Origin: Devosia aurantiaca
Lineage (GTDB): Bacteria; Pseudomonadota; Alphaproteobacteria; Rhizobiales; Devosiaceae
DNA length: 64,000 nt
Direction: 5' to 3'
Assembly: GCF_011058215.1 (NCBI RefSeq)
Contig: NZ_JAALFG010000004.1
Location: forward strand, 124,001 to 188,000
Under the pieces are notes generated by a model that saw nothing but the letters and a program-made list of their open reading frames with translations, did not search any database and had not been told where the DNA came from. Made by a program: the position numbers and the translations under genes. This document shows, one piece after another, positions 40,295 through 50,763 of the stretch; position 1 is the first letter of the stretch; every line of letters starts with the position of its first letter.

Positions 40295-40300
40295 AAGCTC

Positions 40301-40316
40301 TTGCATTCGTATGCAA
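40301..40316. promoter_or_regulatory. LacI-family operator, proximal copy
   Basis: TTGCATTCGTATGCAA, the reverse complement of the site at 40279. It lies about 140 bases upstream of the binding-protein start. Confidence 0.8.
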
Positions 40317-40453
40317 GGCACCCTACCAATTGTGACGTGCCAAAGACACGACTGGTTTCGGTGAGGTAAGGCCGAGGCCGGTTGCGGGAGAATGACAACA
40401 GGGGATGGGCGGTGCGTGGCCCGAAGTGCACCGGTCACCGTCAGGAGAATTAA

Positions 40454-41692
40454 ATGAAGCTTTTGCTGAAGACGACTGTATCGCTCGGCGTTCTGTGCCT
40501 CACCGCCGGTGCTGCATTCGCTGACTGCGGGATCGAGGGTACCGGTTCTGTCCGCATCCTCTCCAACGACTTCGAGGCGCTGCGCCTCATCAACAGCACC
40601 GCCGAAGAATGCGCTGCCGACGGCATCACGGTCACGGCCAATGCCACTGCCGAGCACAAGAACCTCCAGGTTCCCGCGCTCTCGATCAACCCGGCCGAGT
40701 ATTCGGTTGCCGTGGTCGCCAACAATTCCATTGTCCCGCTGATGAACGCCGACCTAATCCGTCCGCTCGACGATCTGGTTGCCGAATATGGCGCTGACCT
40801 GCAGCCGAACCAGCTGATCAAGATCGATGGCAAGACCATGGCTATCGCATTCATGGGCAATGCCCAGCACCTGTTCTACCGCAAGGACATCCTCGACCAG
40901 GCCGGCATTGCCGAGCCCAAGTCCTACGAGGACATCCTTGCCGCTGCCGAAAAGATCAAGGCCGACGGCCTGATGGAATACCCGCTGGCCGCTTCGGACA
41001 AGCCCGGTTGGGATCTGGCTGCCGAATTCGTCAACACCTACCTCGGGACCGGCGGCGAGTTCTTCGCTCCGGGCTCGGCTGAACTTGCCATCGACAACGA
41101 AAATGGCATGAAGGTCCTCGAGACCATGCGCGCCCTGACCCAGTACATGGATCCGGACTACCTGACCTTCGATGCCAACGGCATCCAGGCCGAATACAAG
41201 GCCGGCAACGTCGCCATGATGGTCCAGTGGGGTTCGCTTGCCGGCGACATGCTCGATGGTGAAGGCGCTGCCGAAGGCGTCGTCGAAAACACCGTTCTGG
41301 CCGCTGCGCCTGTCATCGACGGCGGCACCACGCCGGCCGTGGCGCTCTGGTGGGATGGTTTCACCATTGCCAAGAACATCTCGGACGATGACGCTGCCGC
41401 CTCCTTCCAGGCCATGGTCCACGGCATCAGCCCCGAAATGGTTGCCGCCAACCCGACCGTTGCCACCTGGCTCGTCAAGGGCTACGAGCCCGGTCCGAAC
41501 GCCGTTGGCGTGATCGCCACCGCAAATGCTGGTGCGCGTGCCTACCCGATGCAGCCCTATATGGGTCTGCTCCACACCGCGCTTTCCGCTGAGTTGGCCG
41601 AATACATGGCCGGTTCGGAAGATGCGGCTCAGGCCCTGGCCGACGTCAAGGCTGCCTACGACACCGCTGCCAAAGAAGGCGGCTACCTCTAA
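40454..41692 (+). CDS. ABC importer substrate-binding protein, SBP family 1 (LacI regulon)
   Basis: 412-residue periplasmic binding protein. ATG at 40454 follows AGGAGA. The signal peptide ends AAFADC, and a cysteine follows directly (ADCGIEGTG), though no clear lipobox is seen. Family traits include AFMGNAQHLFYRKDILDQAGI and MVQWGSLAGDML (quoted in part). CUT1-type binders take sugars, polyols or their conjugates. The downstream amidase and dehydrogenases argue for a nitrogen-containing or methylated compound, which remains unknown. Confidence 0.9.
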   Translation: MKLLLKTTVSLGVLCLTAGAAFADCGIEGTGSVRILSNDFEALRLINSTAEECAADGITVTANATAEHKNLQVPALSINPAEYSVAVVANNSIVPLMNADLIRPLDDLVAEYGADLQPNQLIKIDGKTMAIAFMGNAQHLFYRKDILDQAGIAEPKSYEDILAAAEKIKADGLMEYPLAASDKPGWDLAAEFVNTYLGTGGEFFAPGSAELAIDNENGMKVLETMRALTQYMDPDYLTFDANGIQAEYKAGNVAMMVQWGSLAGDMLDGEGAAEGVVENTVLAAAPVIDGGTTPAVALWWDGFTIAKNISDDDAAASFQAMVHGISPEMVAANPTVATWLVKGYEPGPNAVGVIATANAGARAYPMQPYMGLLHTALSAELAEYMAGSEDAAQALADVKAAYDTAAKEGGYL

Positions 41693-41727
41693 GTCGGGCG
41701 CCTCTTTCCGAGGCTTGACTTGACTTC

Positions 41728-41763
41728 GAAGGGGCCTGCTCCTCCCTCGTGGTGGGCCCCTTC
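41728..41763 (+). promoter_or_regulatory. Intra-operon stem-loop after binding-protein gene
   Basis: Perfect nine-base arms GAAGGGGCC / GGCCCCTTC with an 18-base loop in the spacer between binding protein and permease. No U tract follows, so partial attenuation or mRNA protection is likely. Confidence 0.65.
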
Positions 41764-41846
41764 AACCCCGCGCCGCGGCCACGCCGTGGTGTTGGCGGCT
41801 GCTTGTCGCCGCGCTCCATTCATTTGCCGCGTATGGGAGGCATCAG

Positions 41847-42878
41847 ATGCCGCATAAGACATTTTTTGCCTTCATCCTGCCCTCGCTGATCGCGATGGTC
41901 CTCTTCATCGCCCTGCCGATCGTTTCAGTCGTGGTTCAGAGCTTCCACGTCGAACACGGTCGCATCCTGGTTCAGGTCGAGAGCTGCCAGCCCTTCGGCG
42001 GCTGCACCACCGAAACCCGTGTCGATACGGCTGCTATGGCCGAGCTTCGTGAAGAACAGCCCATGGGGCGCTTCAACGGCTTCGGCACTTATCTCAATCG
42101 CGGCCACCTCGCGGTCGACGAGATCGGCGCCATCCTTGCCAACAACAATGGCATCGGCGACATCGTCACCCGCATCTACAACCTGCCGCTCTATAAGGCG
42201 CTCGCCTTCACCCTCGTCTTCTGTTTCGTCGTCACGCCGATCGCCATGGCGCTCGGTTTCGTTATCGCGCTCGCGGTCAACACCGTGCCGAAGATGGTCA
42301 AGGGTCCAGTGATCTTCTTCTCGCTTCTGCCGATGATCATCACGCCGTTGATCGGCTCTCTGATCCTTTATTGGATGATCCAGCCAAACGGCATCATCGG
42401 CGCCAACCTGCGCGTGCTGTTCGACGATCCGACGCTGTCGCTGCGCCAGTCGCCGCTGCTGACCTGGCTGTCCCTGCTGTTCTACGGCGTCTGGACCAAC
42501 GCGCCGTTCAGCTTCGTCGTCTTCTATGCCGGCCTCCAGACCGTGCCCGCCGACACGCTCGAGTCGGCCATGATCGATGGCGCCAGCCGCTGGGAGCGCA
42601 TCCGCTACGTCGTCATCCCTCATCTTGCGCCACTTGCGACCTTCGTGGCGCTGGTGCAGCTCATGGACAACTTCCGCGTCTTCGAGCCTATCGTCGGCTT
42701 CTCGGCCGAAGCCAATGCCACCTCGCTCAGCTGGCTGATATTCAACGATCTTTCCGGCGACGCGCAGCTCTTCGGCTCGGCTGGTGCAACTTCGGTGATC
42801 ACCATTATCGGCGTCATCATTCTGCTTTCCCCGGTGCTGGTCCGCACCTGGCGCGAATTCAACCACAAGGTGGTCTGA
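41847..42878 (+). CDS. ABC importer permease, MalF-like (LacI regulon)
   Basis: 343 residues. After the first membrane segment an unusually long periplasmic insert of about 90 residues contains two cysteines (SCQPFGGC). The EAA-type coupling motif reads ESAMIDGASRWERIRYVVIP. ATG at 41847 follows GGGAGG. The stop lies one base before the next start. Confidence 0.9.
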   Translation: MPHKTFFAFILPSLIAMVLFIALPIVSVVVQSFHVEHGRILVQVESCQPFGGCTTETRVDTAAMAELREEQPMGRFNGFGTYLNRGHLAVDEIGAILANNNGIGDIVTRIYNLPLYKALAFTLVFCFVVTPIAMALGFVIALAVNTVPKMVKGPVIFFSLLPMIITPLIGSLILYWMIQPNGIIGANLRVLFDDPTLSLRQSPLLTWLSLLFYGVWTNAPFSFVVFYAGLQTVPADTLESAMIDGASRWERIRYVVIPHLAPLATFVALVQLMDNFRVFEPIVGFSAEANATSLSWLIFNDLSGDAQLFGSAGATSVITIIGVIILLSPVLVRTWREFNHKVV

Positions 42879-42879
42879 C

Positions 42880-43767
42880 ATGTCCGACACCGCCGTCTCT
42901 CAGCGTCGGCCGCTTGGCCTCAACATCATCATCATCGGCTTCCTCGTGGTCTGGGTCGTGCTCGCTGCCTTCCCCTTCCTCTGGACGGTGTGGGGTTCAT
43001 TCAAGGTCGAGCCGGACTTCTTTTCCCGGCAGAACTGGATCAATGCCATTACCGGCCCCTTCACTCAGCGCCAGACGGGCAGCGCCTTCACCGGTGACGG
43101 TTATTATGGCGCCTGGGTGACCCGCGAGTTCTGGCGCGCAGTCGCCAATACTGCGATCGTTACGGTTTCGGTAACAGTGATCTCGCTAACGCTTGGCACT
43201 CTTGGGGGCTACGCGCTTGCCCGCTCAGGCCAGCGCTACGCCTTTTGGATCCTGATCGCTGCACTGGTGTTCCGGGCCATGCCGCACATTACGCTCGTGT
43301 CGGGCTATCTGCTGCCCTTCTTCGAGCTCAACATCTGGGGCGTGCTGCCGACCTCAATCATCGTGCTCGTCGCGATCAACCAGCCCTTCACGCTCTGGAT
43401 GCTGCATTCCTTCTTCCTCTCGATCCCCAAGGATCTCGATGAATCGGCAATGGTCGACGGCTGTTCGCGCTTCGAAGCCTTTCGTCGAGTCATCATCCCG
43501 GTCATGTGGCCCGGCGTCGTGACCACGGGCCTCTTTAGCTTCCTTCTGGCTTATAACGACTTTGCCGTGACCTCGATGCTGCTCAGCAGCGACAACCAGA
43601 CCATGGTGCCCAAAATCTCGAGCTTCCTCGGATCGGTTCAGGAGCAGGGCAATGTCATGTTCGCCGTCGCCGCCGTGGTCTCGGCCACAGTGCCGCTCTT
43701 CATCCTCGTCCTCTTCTTCCAACGCCAGATCGTCAGCGGCCTGACCGCCGGCGCAGTGAAAGGCTAA
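42880..43767 (+). CDS. ABC importer permease, MalG-like (LacI regulon)
   Basis: 295-residue partner permease with coupling motif DESAMVDGCSRFEAFRRVIIP (quoted in part) and the C-terminus RQIVSGLTAGAVKG. A GDGYYGAWVTREFWRAVANT segment precedes the conserved core. Intact and tightly packed with its neighbours. Confidence 0.92.
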   Translation: MSDTAVSQRRPLGLNIIIIGFLVVWVVLAAFPFLWTVWGSFKVEPDFFSRQNWINAITGPFTQRQTGSAFTGDGYYGAWVTREFWRAVANTAIVTVSVTVISLTLGTLGGYALARSGQRYAFWILIAALVFRAMPHITLVSGYLLPFFELNIWGVLPTSIIVLVAINQPFTLWMLHSFFLSIPKDLDESAMVDGCSRFEAFRRVIIPVMWPGVVTTGLFSFLLAYNDFAVTSMLLSSDNQTMVPKISSFLGSVQEQGNVMFAVAAVVSATVPLFILVLFFQRQIVSGLTAGAVKG

Positions 43768-43772
43768 CTCCG

Positions 43773-44831
43773 ATGGCCCAGATCCGTCTCAAGAACGTCT
43801 CCAAGCGCTGGAACAATTTCATCGGCGTGGACAATTTCAATCTCGATATCGCCGACCAGGAATTCCTTGTTTTGCTGGGGCCCTCGGGCTGCGGCAAGAC
43901 CACGACGATGCGCATGATTGCCGGCCTCGAGGACATTACCGAAGGCGAAATCTGGATCGGCGACCGTTTGGTCAACAAGCTCGAGCCCAAGGACCGGGAC
44001 ATTTCCATGGTGTTCCAGAGCTATGGCCTCTATCCGAACATGACCGTCTACGAGAACATTCGCTTCCCGCTCAAGGTCCGCAAGGTTCCGGCTGGGCAGC
44101 ATCATGAGCGCGTCATGGCAGCGAGCAAAATGGTCGAGCTCGATGACTTCCTGCAGCGCCGCCCGGCAGCCCTGTCCGGTGGCCAGCGCCAGCGCGTCGC
44201 GCTTGCCCGCGCTATCGTTCGCGAGCCCAATGCTTTCCTGATGGACGAGCCGCTGTCGAACCTCGACGCAAAGCTGCGGGTCTCCACTCGCGCGCAGATC
44301 AAGAACCTTCATCATACGCTCAAGCGCACGACGATCTACGTGACGCATGACCAGATCGAAGCCATGACCCTGGCCGACCGCGTTGTGGTCATGAGCAAGG
44401 GCCTGATCCAGCAGGTGGGCACGCCGATGGAGATCTATGATCGCCCGGCGAACACTTTCGTCGCGAGCTTCATCGGGTCGCCGGCCATGAACCTCGTGCA
44501 TGGCGAAATTCACAATGGCGTCTTCACGGGCGACCATATCCGCGTCGATGGCCTGTCAACGCAGGTCAACGGCCCGGTGACCCTCGGCTTCCGCGCCGAA
44601 GATGCCGTGCTTGCCGACAGCAATGCGCATATCGAGGCGCCGATCTATAGCGTCGAGCTTTTGGGTGAAGCGACCATGATTTCGATGCGCGTTGCCGGTG
44701 AACTGGTGTCGATCAAGGTCGGCAAGGACTACCGCGCCGAAATCGGCGACGTGGTGCGCGTCAACATCGCCCCAAGCGCCTGCCACCTCTTTGACCGGTC
44801 CACCGGTCAGCGTATCGCTACGGCTGGATAA
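43773..44831 (+). CDS. ABC importer ATPase, UgpC/MalK-like (LacI regulon)
   Basis: 352 residues: Walker A GPSGCGKTTTMRM, signature LSGGQRQRVALARAI, Walker B AFLMDEPLSNLD and a TOBE domain beginning near residue 240 with VTLGFRAEDAVL. Completes the importer with the two permeases upstream. The next gene begins directly after the stop. Confidence 0.93.
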   Translation: MAQIRLKNVSKRWNNFIGVDNFNLDIADQEFLVLLGPSGCGKTTTMRMIAGLEDITEGEIWIGDRLVNKLEPKDRDISMVFQSYGLYPNMTVYENIRFPLKVRKVPAGQHHERVMAASKMVELDDFLQRRPAALSGGQRQRVALARAIVREPNAFLMDEPLSNLDAKLRVSTRAQIKNLHHTLKRTTIYVTHDQIEAMTLADRVVVMSKGLIQQVGTPMEIYDRPANTFVASFIGSPAMNLVHGEIHNGVFTGDHIRVDGLSTQVNGPVTLGFRAEDAVLADSNAHIEAPIYSVELLGEATMISMRVAGELVSIKVGKDYRAEIGDVVRVNIAPSACHLFDRSTGQRIATAG

Positions 44832-44852
44832 ATGCCTGCCGGAGAAGCCAGG

Positions 44853-46385
44853 ATGGCTGAGACCATCGACGAAAAGCGCGCTGTCTTCGACGAGGCGGTA
44901 CAGCGCCACGGATTGCGCTTTTCGGCTGACGAGGCCGAAAGCTTGCGCAAGCTGGCCGACTGGATGAGCGATGGCCTGGTGCGCGTAGAGACCAACGCCA
45001 AGCCTGCGATCGATTCCACGGCAGACAAGGCGCTCGATCTTTCGCTCTTCGAGCAAGGCAGTATGCTGCGCGATGGCCGGCTGACCTCGGTCGCACTGGT
45101 GGATGCCTATCTGCGCCGCATCGAGGCGCGCGATGGCGCGTATCGTGCGTTCTACGTGGTCGATCGCGAAGGCGCGCTTGCTGCTGCAGAAGAGGCTGAT
45201 GCGGCCTTTGCAGAAGGCGTCGACATCAGCCACCTTCATGGCATTCCAGTCGGCATCAAGGACCTGATCGACGTTTCGGGCCTTGCGACGACGGCAAATG
45301 CCCCGGGACGCAAGGGCGCTGTTGCCGAAAAAGATGCCGAGGTCGTCAGGCGTTTGCGGGATGCTGGCGCCATCGTCATCGGCAAGCTTGCGACCTATGA
45401 GTGGGGCACCGTCGGCCCGGACAATCGCGGCGCCTTTCCGCCGGCGCGCAATCCCTGGAGTATCGAGCATATCACCGGCGGTTCGTCGTCGGGCAGTGCG
45501 GTGGCGGTCGCCGGCGGATTGCTGCGCACCACGCTGGGCACCGATACCGGCGGCTCCCTCCGCGGGCCTGCCTTCTATTGCGGCGTTGTGGGGTTGAAGC
45601 CGACATTCGACCTCGTGCCGCGCAGCGGTGTGCTGCCGATGTCGGACAGCATGGATCATGTTGGCCCCATGAGCGCGAGTGTTGCCGAGGCCGCCGCCAC
45701 GCTCGACATTATCGCCGATTTCCCGCCGGGGGTATCGGCATCGGAAAAGCTTGGCCGGCCGATCTCGGGGATGCGCATCGGCTATGCCCGCAATTGGTTC
45801 GCTCGGGACAGCCAGACCTCGCCAGCGGTTCTGAGCGCCATGGACACGGCCATTTCGACGCTGTCGCAGCTCGGCGCGATCATCGAGGAAGTCGAGCTTC
45901 CCGACTATTACAGCATCGAAGTGGCCGCCGCCGCGATCCTTCACAAGGAAAGCTTCGACTATCATGCGCAGAGCCTTCGCGATCGTCCCGACGACTTCGG
46001 TCGTCGTGCTTTCCTGAGCCTGGCTGCCGGCCTTACCGTCACTGAGGATGAACTCGCCAAAGCGCGCGGGGCAGGGGAACTGTTTCGGGCCGAGGTCGAC
46101 AAGCTCCTGCTTAGCCACGATGCCCTGATCACGGCGGGTGCGCTGACCACGGCGCTGCTTGCGGCGCCCTTCGAAAAAGAAGCCGTGTGGACGCCGATGC
46201 GGACCATTGGCTTCAATGTCAGCGGTCATCCCGTTCTGGCAATGCCGATCGGGTTCGACAACGGCTTGCCGATGGGCATGCAGATCGTTGGCAAGCACTG
46301 GGACGAGGCAACCATTGTCCAGATCGGCGACGCTTTTGAGCGCGCTACCGATCATGCCCTGCAGCGGCCACCAGCGCTCACCTAA
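44853..46385 (+). CDS. Amidase-signature-family hydrolase
   Basis: 510 residues from ATG 44853, which has GGAGAAG upstream; an in-frame ATG at 44832 adds seven residues. The Ser-cisSer-Lys triad is visible: Lys in [11 protein letters not shown], the [15 protein letters not shown] serine, and [12 protein letters not shown]. It hydrolyses a carboxamide to acid and ammonia or amine. Co-transcribed with the importer, it probably acts early on the imported compound or on an amide intermediate. Confidence 0.9.
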   Translation: MAETIDEKRAVFDEAVQRHGLRFSADEAESLRKLADWMSDGLVRVETNAKPAIDSTADKALDLSLFEQGSMLRDGRLTSVALVDAYLRRIEARDGAYRAFYVVDREGALAAAEEADAAFAEGVDISHLHGIPVGIKDLIDVSGLATTANAPGRKGAVAEKDAEVVRRLRDAGAIVIGKLATYEWGTVGPDNRGAFPPARNPWSIEHITGGSSSGSAVAVAGGLLRTTLGTDTGGSLRGPAFYCGVVGLKPTFDLVPRSGVLPMSDSMDHVGPMSASVAEAAATLDIIADFPPGVSASEKLGRPISGMRIGYARNWFARDSQTSPAVLSAMDTAISTLSQLGAIIEEVELPDYYSIEVAAAAILHKESFDYHAQSLRDRPDDFGRRAFLSLAAGLTVTEDELAKARGAGELFRAEVDKLLLSHDALITAGALTTALLAAPFEKEAVWTPMRTIGFNVSGHPVLAMPIGFDNGLPMGMQIVGKHWDEATIVQIGDAFERATDHALQRPPALT

Positions 46386-46423
46386 GAAAATCACGACGAC
46401 CAGCAGGTCGCCGTTTACAAACC

Positions 46424-46439
46424 TTGCATACGTATGCAA
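46424..46439. promoter_or_regulatory. LacI-family operator upstream of hisD-like gene 1
   Basis: TTGCATACGTATGCAA, a perfect 16-base palindrome, 33 bases before the start codon at 46472. Matches the sites at 40279, 40301, 49660 and 54250. Confidence 0.85.
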
Positions 46440-46471
46440 ACTGTCTGCAACAGAATTCGGGAGGGCGTAAA

Positions 46472-47799
46472 ATGCCGATCTGGCTCAAGCGCGGTAAGGA
46501 TGTCGATGAACGGGCAGAGGCCGACCGCCAGGTTCGCGCCACCGTGGAAGGCATTCTCGCCGATATCGAAAAGCGCGGCAACGCGGCGATCCAGGAACTG
46601 TCGGCCAAGTTCGACAAGTGGGAGCGGAAAGACTTTCGCCTGAGCCAGGCCGAGATCGATGAGTGTATGGCCCAGCTCACCGATCAGGACCTGAGCGATA
46701 TCGAATTTGCCCAGACGCAGGTGCGCAACTTCGCCCAGGCGCAGCGCAACACCATGCAGGACCTCGAGGTCGAGACGCTGCCTGGCGTTACCCTCGGCCA
46801 CAAGCATGTGCCGATCAACGCCGTGGGCTGCTATGTTCCTGGCGGCAAATATCCGCTGCTTGCATCCGCCCACATGTCGGTGATCACCGCCAAGGTCGCC
46901 GGTTGCGAACGCGTCATCACCTGCGCTCCCCCTTCGGCGGCAAGCCCGCTCCAGCCGTGGTCGCCGCGCAGGCCATGGCGGGCGCTGACGAAATCTATGT
47001 TCTCGGCGGCATCCAGGCCATCGGCGCCATGGCGATCGGCACCGAAACCATCGCGCCGGTCGATATGCTTGTCGGTCCCGGCAATGCCTTCGTTGCCGAA
47101 GCCAAGCGGCAGCTTTTCGGTCGCGTCGGCATCGACTTGTTTGCCGGCCCGACCGAGACCCTGGTCATTGCCGACGAAACCGTCGACGGCGAAATGTGCG
47201 CCACCGATCTTCTCGGTCAGGCCGAGCACGGCCCGACATCTCCCGCGATCCTCCTGACGAACTCGGAAAAGCTCGCCCGCGAGACCATGGCCGAGATCGA
47301 GCGCATTCTCGAAATCCTGCCGACCGGCGAAATCGCCCGCAAATCCTGGAATGATTTCGGTGAAGTCATCGTCTGCGACAGCTACGAGGAAATGCTGGCC
47401 GAAGCCGACCGCATCGCGTCCGAACATGTGCAGGTGATGACCGATCGCGACATGTGGTTCCGCGATAACATCACCAATTATGGCGCGCTGTTCCTCGGGC
47501 CGCGCACCAATGTCGCCTATGGCGACAAGGTCATCGGCACCAATCACACGCTGCCCACCATGAAGGCTGCGCGCTATACCGGCGGCCTCTGGGTCGGCAA
47601 GTTCATGAAGACCTGCACCTGGCAGACCGTCACCACCGACGAGGCCTCGGCCATGATCGGCGAATACGGCTCGCGACTTTCGATACTGGAAGGCTTTGTC
47701 GGCCACGCCGAACAAGCCAATGTCCGCGTCCGCCGCTATGGCGGCCGCAACGTGCCCTATGGCACGGGCGCTGCACCGCGCACGCAGGCCGCCGAGTAA
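46472..47799 (+). CDS. Histidinol-dehydrogenase-like NAD enzyme 1 (frameshifted)
   Basis: About 442 residues after repair. ATG at 46472 follows GGGAGGG. HisD-family marks: [31 protein letters not shown], zinc-ligand region [26 protein letters not shown] and [14 protein letters not shown] is missing in the run 46928-46932; repair gives [16 protein letters not shown]. Location in a catabolic regulon, not a his operon, suggests oxidation of an alcohol to a carboxylate, as known for HpsN-type sulfopropanediol dehydrogenases of this family. The actual substrate is unknown. Confidence 0.88.
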
Positions 47800-47802
47800 G
47801 CC

Positions 47803-48567
47803 ATGACACTGCCCCGCACACCCAGCTTCCGCCTCGACGGCAAGCGTGCCCTCGTCACCGGGGGCACGCGGGGCATAGGCCTGGGTGCAGCGGTGGCATT
47901 GGCCGAGGCTGGCGCGGCGGTGACGATCGCCGCTCGCACCGCTTCGAATGTCGAAGCAGTCGTCAACGAGATGGCTGCTGCCGGTTTTGCGGTCGAGGGC
48001 GTGGCGCTCGACATCACTGACAGCGACGCTGTCAGGACTTTTGTCGACGACGTTGAGCCGTTCCAGATCCTCGTCAACTCGGCAGGCACCGCGCGGCATT
48101 CCAGTTTCACCCAGATTACACCGGCCAACTACCAGGCGGTGATGGACGTTAATCTGGGTGCGACGATCTTTGTTTCGCAGGCGGTCGTTGCGCGGTTGCT
48201 GGCTGCGGGACTGCCCGGGTCGATTATCCACATCTCGTCGCAGATGGGGCATGTCGGCGGGCCGGCGCGGGCGGTTTACTCCGCCAGCAAACATGCTGTG
48301 GAGGGCCTCACAAAGGCCATGGCAATCGAGCTCGGGCCGAACAATATTCGGGTGAACACGGTATGCCCGACTTTTGTGGAAACCGAGTTGACGGCCAAGA
48401 ACCTGAGCGACCCGGACTTCAGAAGCTGGGTGCTCTCAAAAATCAAGCTTGGCCGGCTGGGAAGAGTGGAAGACCTGATGGGCCCGATTGTGTTTCTGGC
48501 GAGTGACGCCGCAGCACTGATCACCGGCACATCGCTTCTGGTGGATGGCGGATGGACAGCGGAGTAA
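47803..48567 (+). CDS. Short-chain dehydrogenase/reductase
   Basis: 254-residue classical SDR with cofactor motif TGGTRGIGLGAA, the NSAG structural motif, catalytic Ser in IHISSQMG and YSASK (Tyr/Lys), and the LLVDGGWTAE end. Starts three bases after the hisD-like gene and overlaps the LacI gene. Probably oxidises or reduces a hydroxyl/keto group in the same pathway. Confidence 0.92.
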   Translation: MTLPRTPSFRLDGKRALVTGGTRGIGLGAAVALAEAGAAVTIAARTASNVEAVVNEMAAAGFAVEGVALDITDSDAVRTFVDDVEPFQILVNSAGTARHSSFTQITPANYQAVMDVNLGATIFVSQAVVARLLAAGLPGSIIHISSQMGHVGGPARAVYSASKHAVEGLTKAMAIELGPNNIRVNTVCPTFVETELTAKNLSDPDFRSWVLSKIKLGRLGRVEDLMGPIVFLASDAAALITGTSLLVDGGWTAE

Positions 48568-49620
48568 AAAGGCGGGCGTGACCTCCTCGCAAGTCGCCGA
48601 ACATGCCGGCGTCTCGCAGTCGGCTGTCTCGCGCACCTTTACGCCGGGCGCGTCCATCTCCTCCAAGACCCGCCAGAAGGTTTTGGCCTCGGCCAAGGTG
48701 CTCGGCTACCGGCCCAATGCTATCGCCCGGTCGCTCATCACCAACCGCTCGCGCATAATCGCTGTGGTGATGGCCTATCTCGAAAACCTCTTTTATCCCG
48801 ACGTTCTTGAAGAACTCGGCCGGGCACTGGCCGCGGAAAACTACCATTTGCTGCTGTTTACCGGCTTCATGGACCGCGACAGCGACCCGGTCTTCGATCA
48901 GCTGATGCAGTATCGCGTCGACGGTATCATTCTTGCGTCAACCTCGCTCTCCTCCGAGCTTTCGGAAGAATGCGCCAGCGCCGGCATTCCGGTCGTGCTC
49001 TTCAACCGAACCACGGAGCGTGATGCCGTTTCCAGCGTCACCACGCGGAACAGGGAAGGGGGCAAGCGCATCGCCGAGTTCCTCGTTGCCGGTGGGCACA
49101 AGAGCTTTGGCTATATCGCTGGCCTCGAAAATTCCTCGACCAATCGAGACCGCCATCAAGGCTATGTGGAAGGTCTTGCCGGCCACGGTATTACCGAGAT
49201 CGCCTATGAAATCGGCAATTACTCGCGCCCGAAGCGGAAGCTGCGGCGCGCATGATGTTCTCGCGTGCCGACCGACCGGAGGCGCTTTTCGTCGCCAACG
49301 ACCACATGGCCGTCGCCGTCATGGACGTTGCGCGCTACGAGTTCGGGCTCAAGATCCCCGAAGACATTTCCATCGTCGGCTATGACGATGTTGGTCCGGC
49401 CATCTGGCGCAGCTATGGCATCACGTCGATGAGCCAGCCGGTCAAGCGCATGGTGGAGTCCACCGTCGATATCTTGATGGACCAGATTACCTCGGGCGAG
49501 ATCGAAGCCGAGCATCGCATCCACAATGGTGAGCTGGTGGTCCGCACCTCTGCGCGCCTGCCCAAAAGCGGCATCGTCGAGACCGACGGCCGCAAAATCT
49601 TCCGCCCCAAGGACGCTTGA
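48545..49620 (+). CDS. LacI-family transcriptional regulator (frameshifted)
   Basis: About 358 residues after repair. The DNA-binding domain includes SSQVAEHAGVSQSAVSRTF and the hinge PNAIARSLITNRS, followed by a periplasmic-binding-protein-like ligand domain (VDGIILASTSL, VVLFNRTTERD, ALFVANDHMAVAVMD, ISIVGYDDVGPAIW). One G is missing at 49231; repair joins YSRPEAEAAARM to MFSRADRPEAL. Start either ATG 48545, overlapping the SDR gene, or GTG 48578 behind AAAAGG. It is the only LacI protein in the window and the natural reader of the five TTGCATACGWATGCAA sites. Confidence 0.9.
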
Positions 49621-49659
49621 TCATGTCGCGACATGCTCATGCCGTCTTTGCAACTATGC

Positions 49660-49675
49660 TTGCATACGAATGCAA
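49660..49675. promoter_or_regulatory. LacI-family operator upstream of bicupin gene
   Basis: TTGCATACGAATGCAA, identical to the site at 40279, in the 103-base spacer between the LacI gene and the bicupin gene, 49 bases before the start. Confidence 0.85.
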
Positions 49676-49723
49676 ATCTATCCATCTTATCCCCGCTTCT
49701 GCGTCTCATGAAAGGATTGAACC

Positions 49724-50760
49724 ATGAGCAAGTGGACACAAGCCGAAATGGAAAAGCGCCTGGTGCGCTATGCCGACCTCAAGGGCCTGCGCAATGCGTT
49801 TATCGACGCGCGCACCCCGGTTCGGACCGCAAGGAAAACTTCACGATCATCGGGCCGGGCGTTTCCGAAAACCCGGCGCAGGTGGTGCATATTCCCGAAG
49901 CGCACGGTTTTAATTTCGGTGCCGCCCGCCAGCCCTTCGGCTGCACCAATTCGCAGCACTCGCATCTCACCGCCGAGACCTTCCTGGTCCATACCGGCAA
50001 GTGGCGCTTCGTCTTCGGCGCCAACAAGGACGAGGGCTACCTCGATGTCGAGCCCGGTGACGTGGCGACCGTCCCGACCCATATGTTCCGTGGCTTCGAA
50101 AAGCGCGACGAAGGCACCGGCTTCCTCGCCGTGGTGCTTGGCCATGACGATCCGGGCAAGGTCGTCTGGGCGCCATCCGTCTTCAAGATGGCCGAGGATT
50201 TCGGCCTCAAGCTCCTCAAGGGCGGCAAGCTGATCGACACCACGCTGGGCGAAAAGGTGCCGGAAGGCGCCGAACTCGAGCAGCCGCCGACGGCCGAAAA
50301 GATGGCCGAACTCGCCACCCCGCCGCAGGAAGAGCTCGCCAAATACGCGCTCAAGCCCGAGCAGATGAAGGCCAACCCCCATTCGCCGCTGGCTGGCGAA
50401 GGCGTCGAGGAAGCAGCGCTGATCGGCGATGTCGATGCTGCTGACGGCTTCAAGGCCGGTCCGATCGTCGGCCACTGGCAGCATGGCTTTACGCTTCGCC
50501 GTCTCAAGCTTGAGACCGGCGCCGTGGTGCCAGCGCATAGCCGCAGCGAACAGGAAGTGCTGTTTGTCCAGTCCGGCACGCTGGAAGTGACCTGGGAAGA
50601 TGGTTCGCTTATTCTGGGCGCCGGCGACACGCTGACCATCCCGGTTGGTCTCGCGCACGGTTTCCGTAACCCGGCTTCGGCCGAAGCGATCACCTTCATC
50701 ATCCGCGGTGCGGCCTCTCCCGCTGCCCCGCAGTTCCAGACCGCACAAGCTGCAGAGTAA
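49724..50760 (+). CDS. Bicupin protein, gentisate-dioxygenase-like fold (frameshifted)
   Basis: About 345 residues after repair, starting MSKWTQAEMEKRLVRYADLKG at 49724 after GAAAGGA (quoted in part). A C is missing in the run 49815-49818, repair giving DARTPGSDRKENFTIIGPG. Two cupin barrels are visible: the first with HSHLTAETFLVHTGKWRF, the second with PAHSRSEQEVLFVQSGTLEV and VGLAHGFRN. Candidate metal ligands (HSH, E; HSRSEQE, H) are present. It could be an iron or manganese dioxygenase, isomerase or sugar-binding cupin. The substrate is unknown. Confidence 0.82.
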
Positions 50761-50763
50761 GCT

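Larger units (their letters stand above)
40189..40453. other. Regulatory spacer upstream of LacI-controlled importer
   Basis: 265 bases holding two LacI-type operators at 40279 and 40301, presumed promoter elements near them and the AGGAGA ribosome site of the next gene. No additional gene was seen. Confidence 0.6.

Noticed and set aside
40279-40316. The repeated TTGCATACGAATGCAA units as a CRISPR or mobile-element end
   Set aside because: Only two copies here, no spacers or array, and the same motif recurs singly at other promoters, which fits a transcription-factor operator.
44556-46439. A 627-codon minus-strand frame opposite the amidase
   Set aside because: Arg/Gly/His-rich composition without any family motif, opposite an intact amidase with complete catalytic triad.
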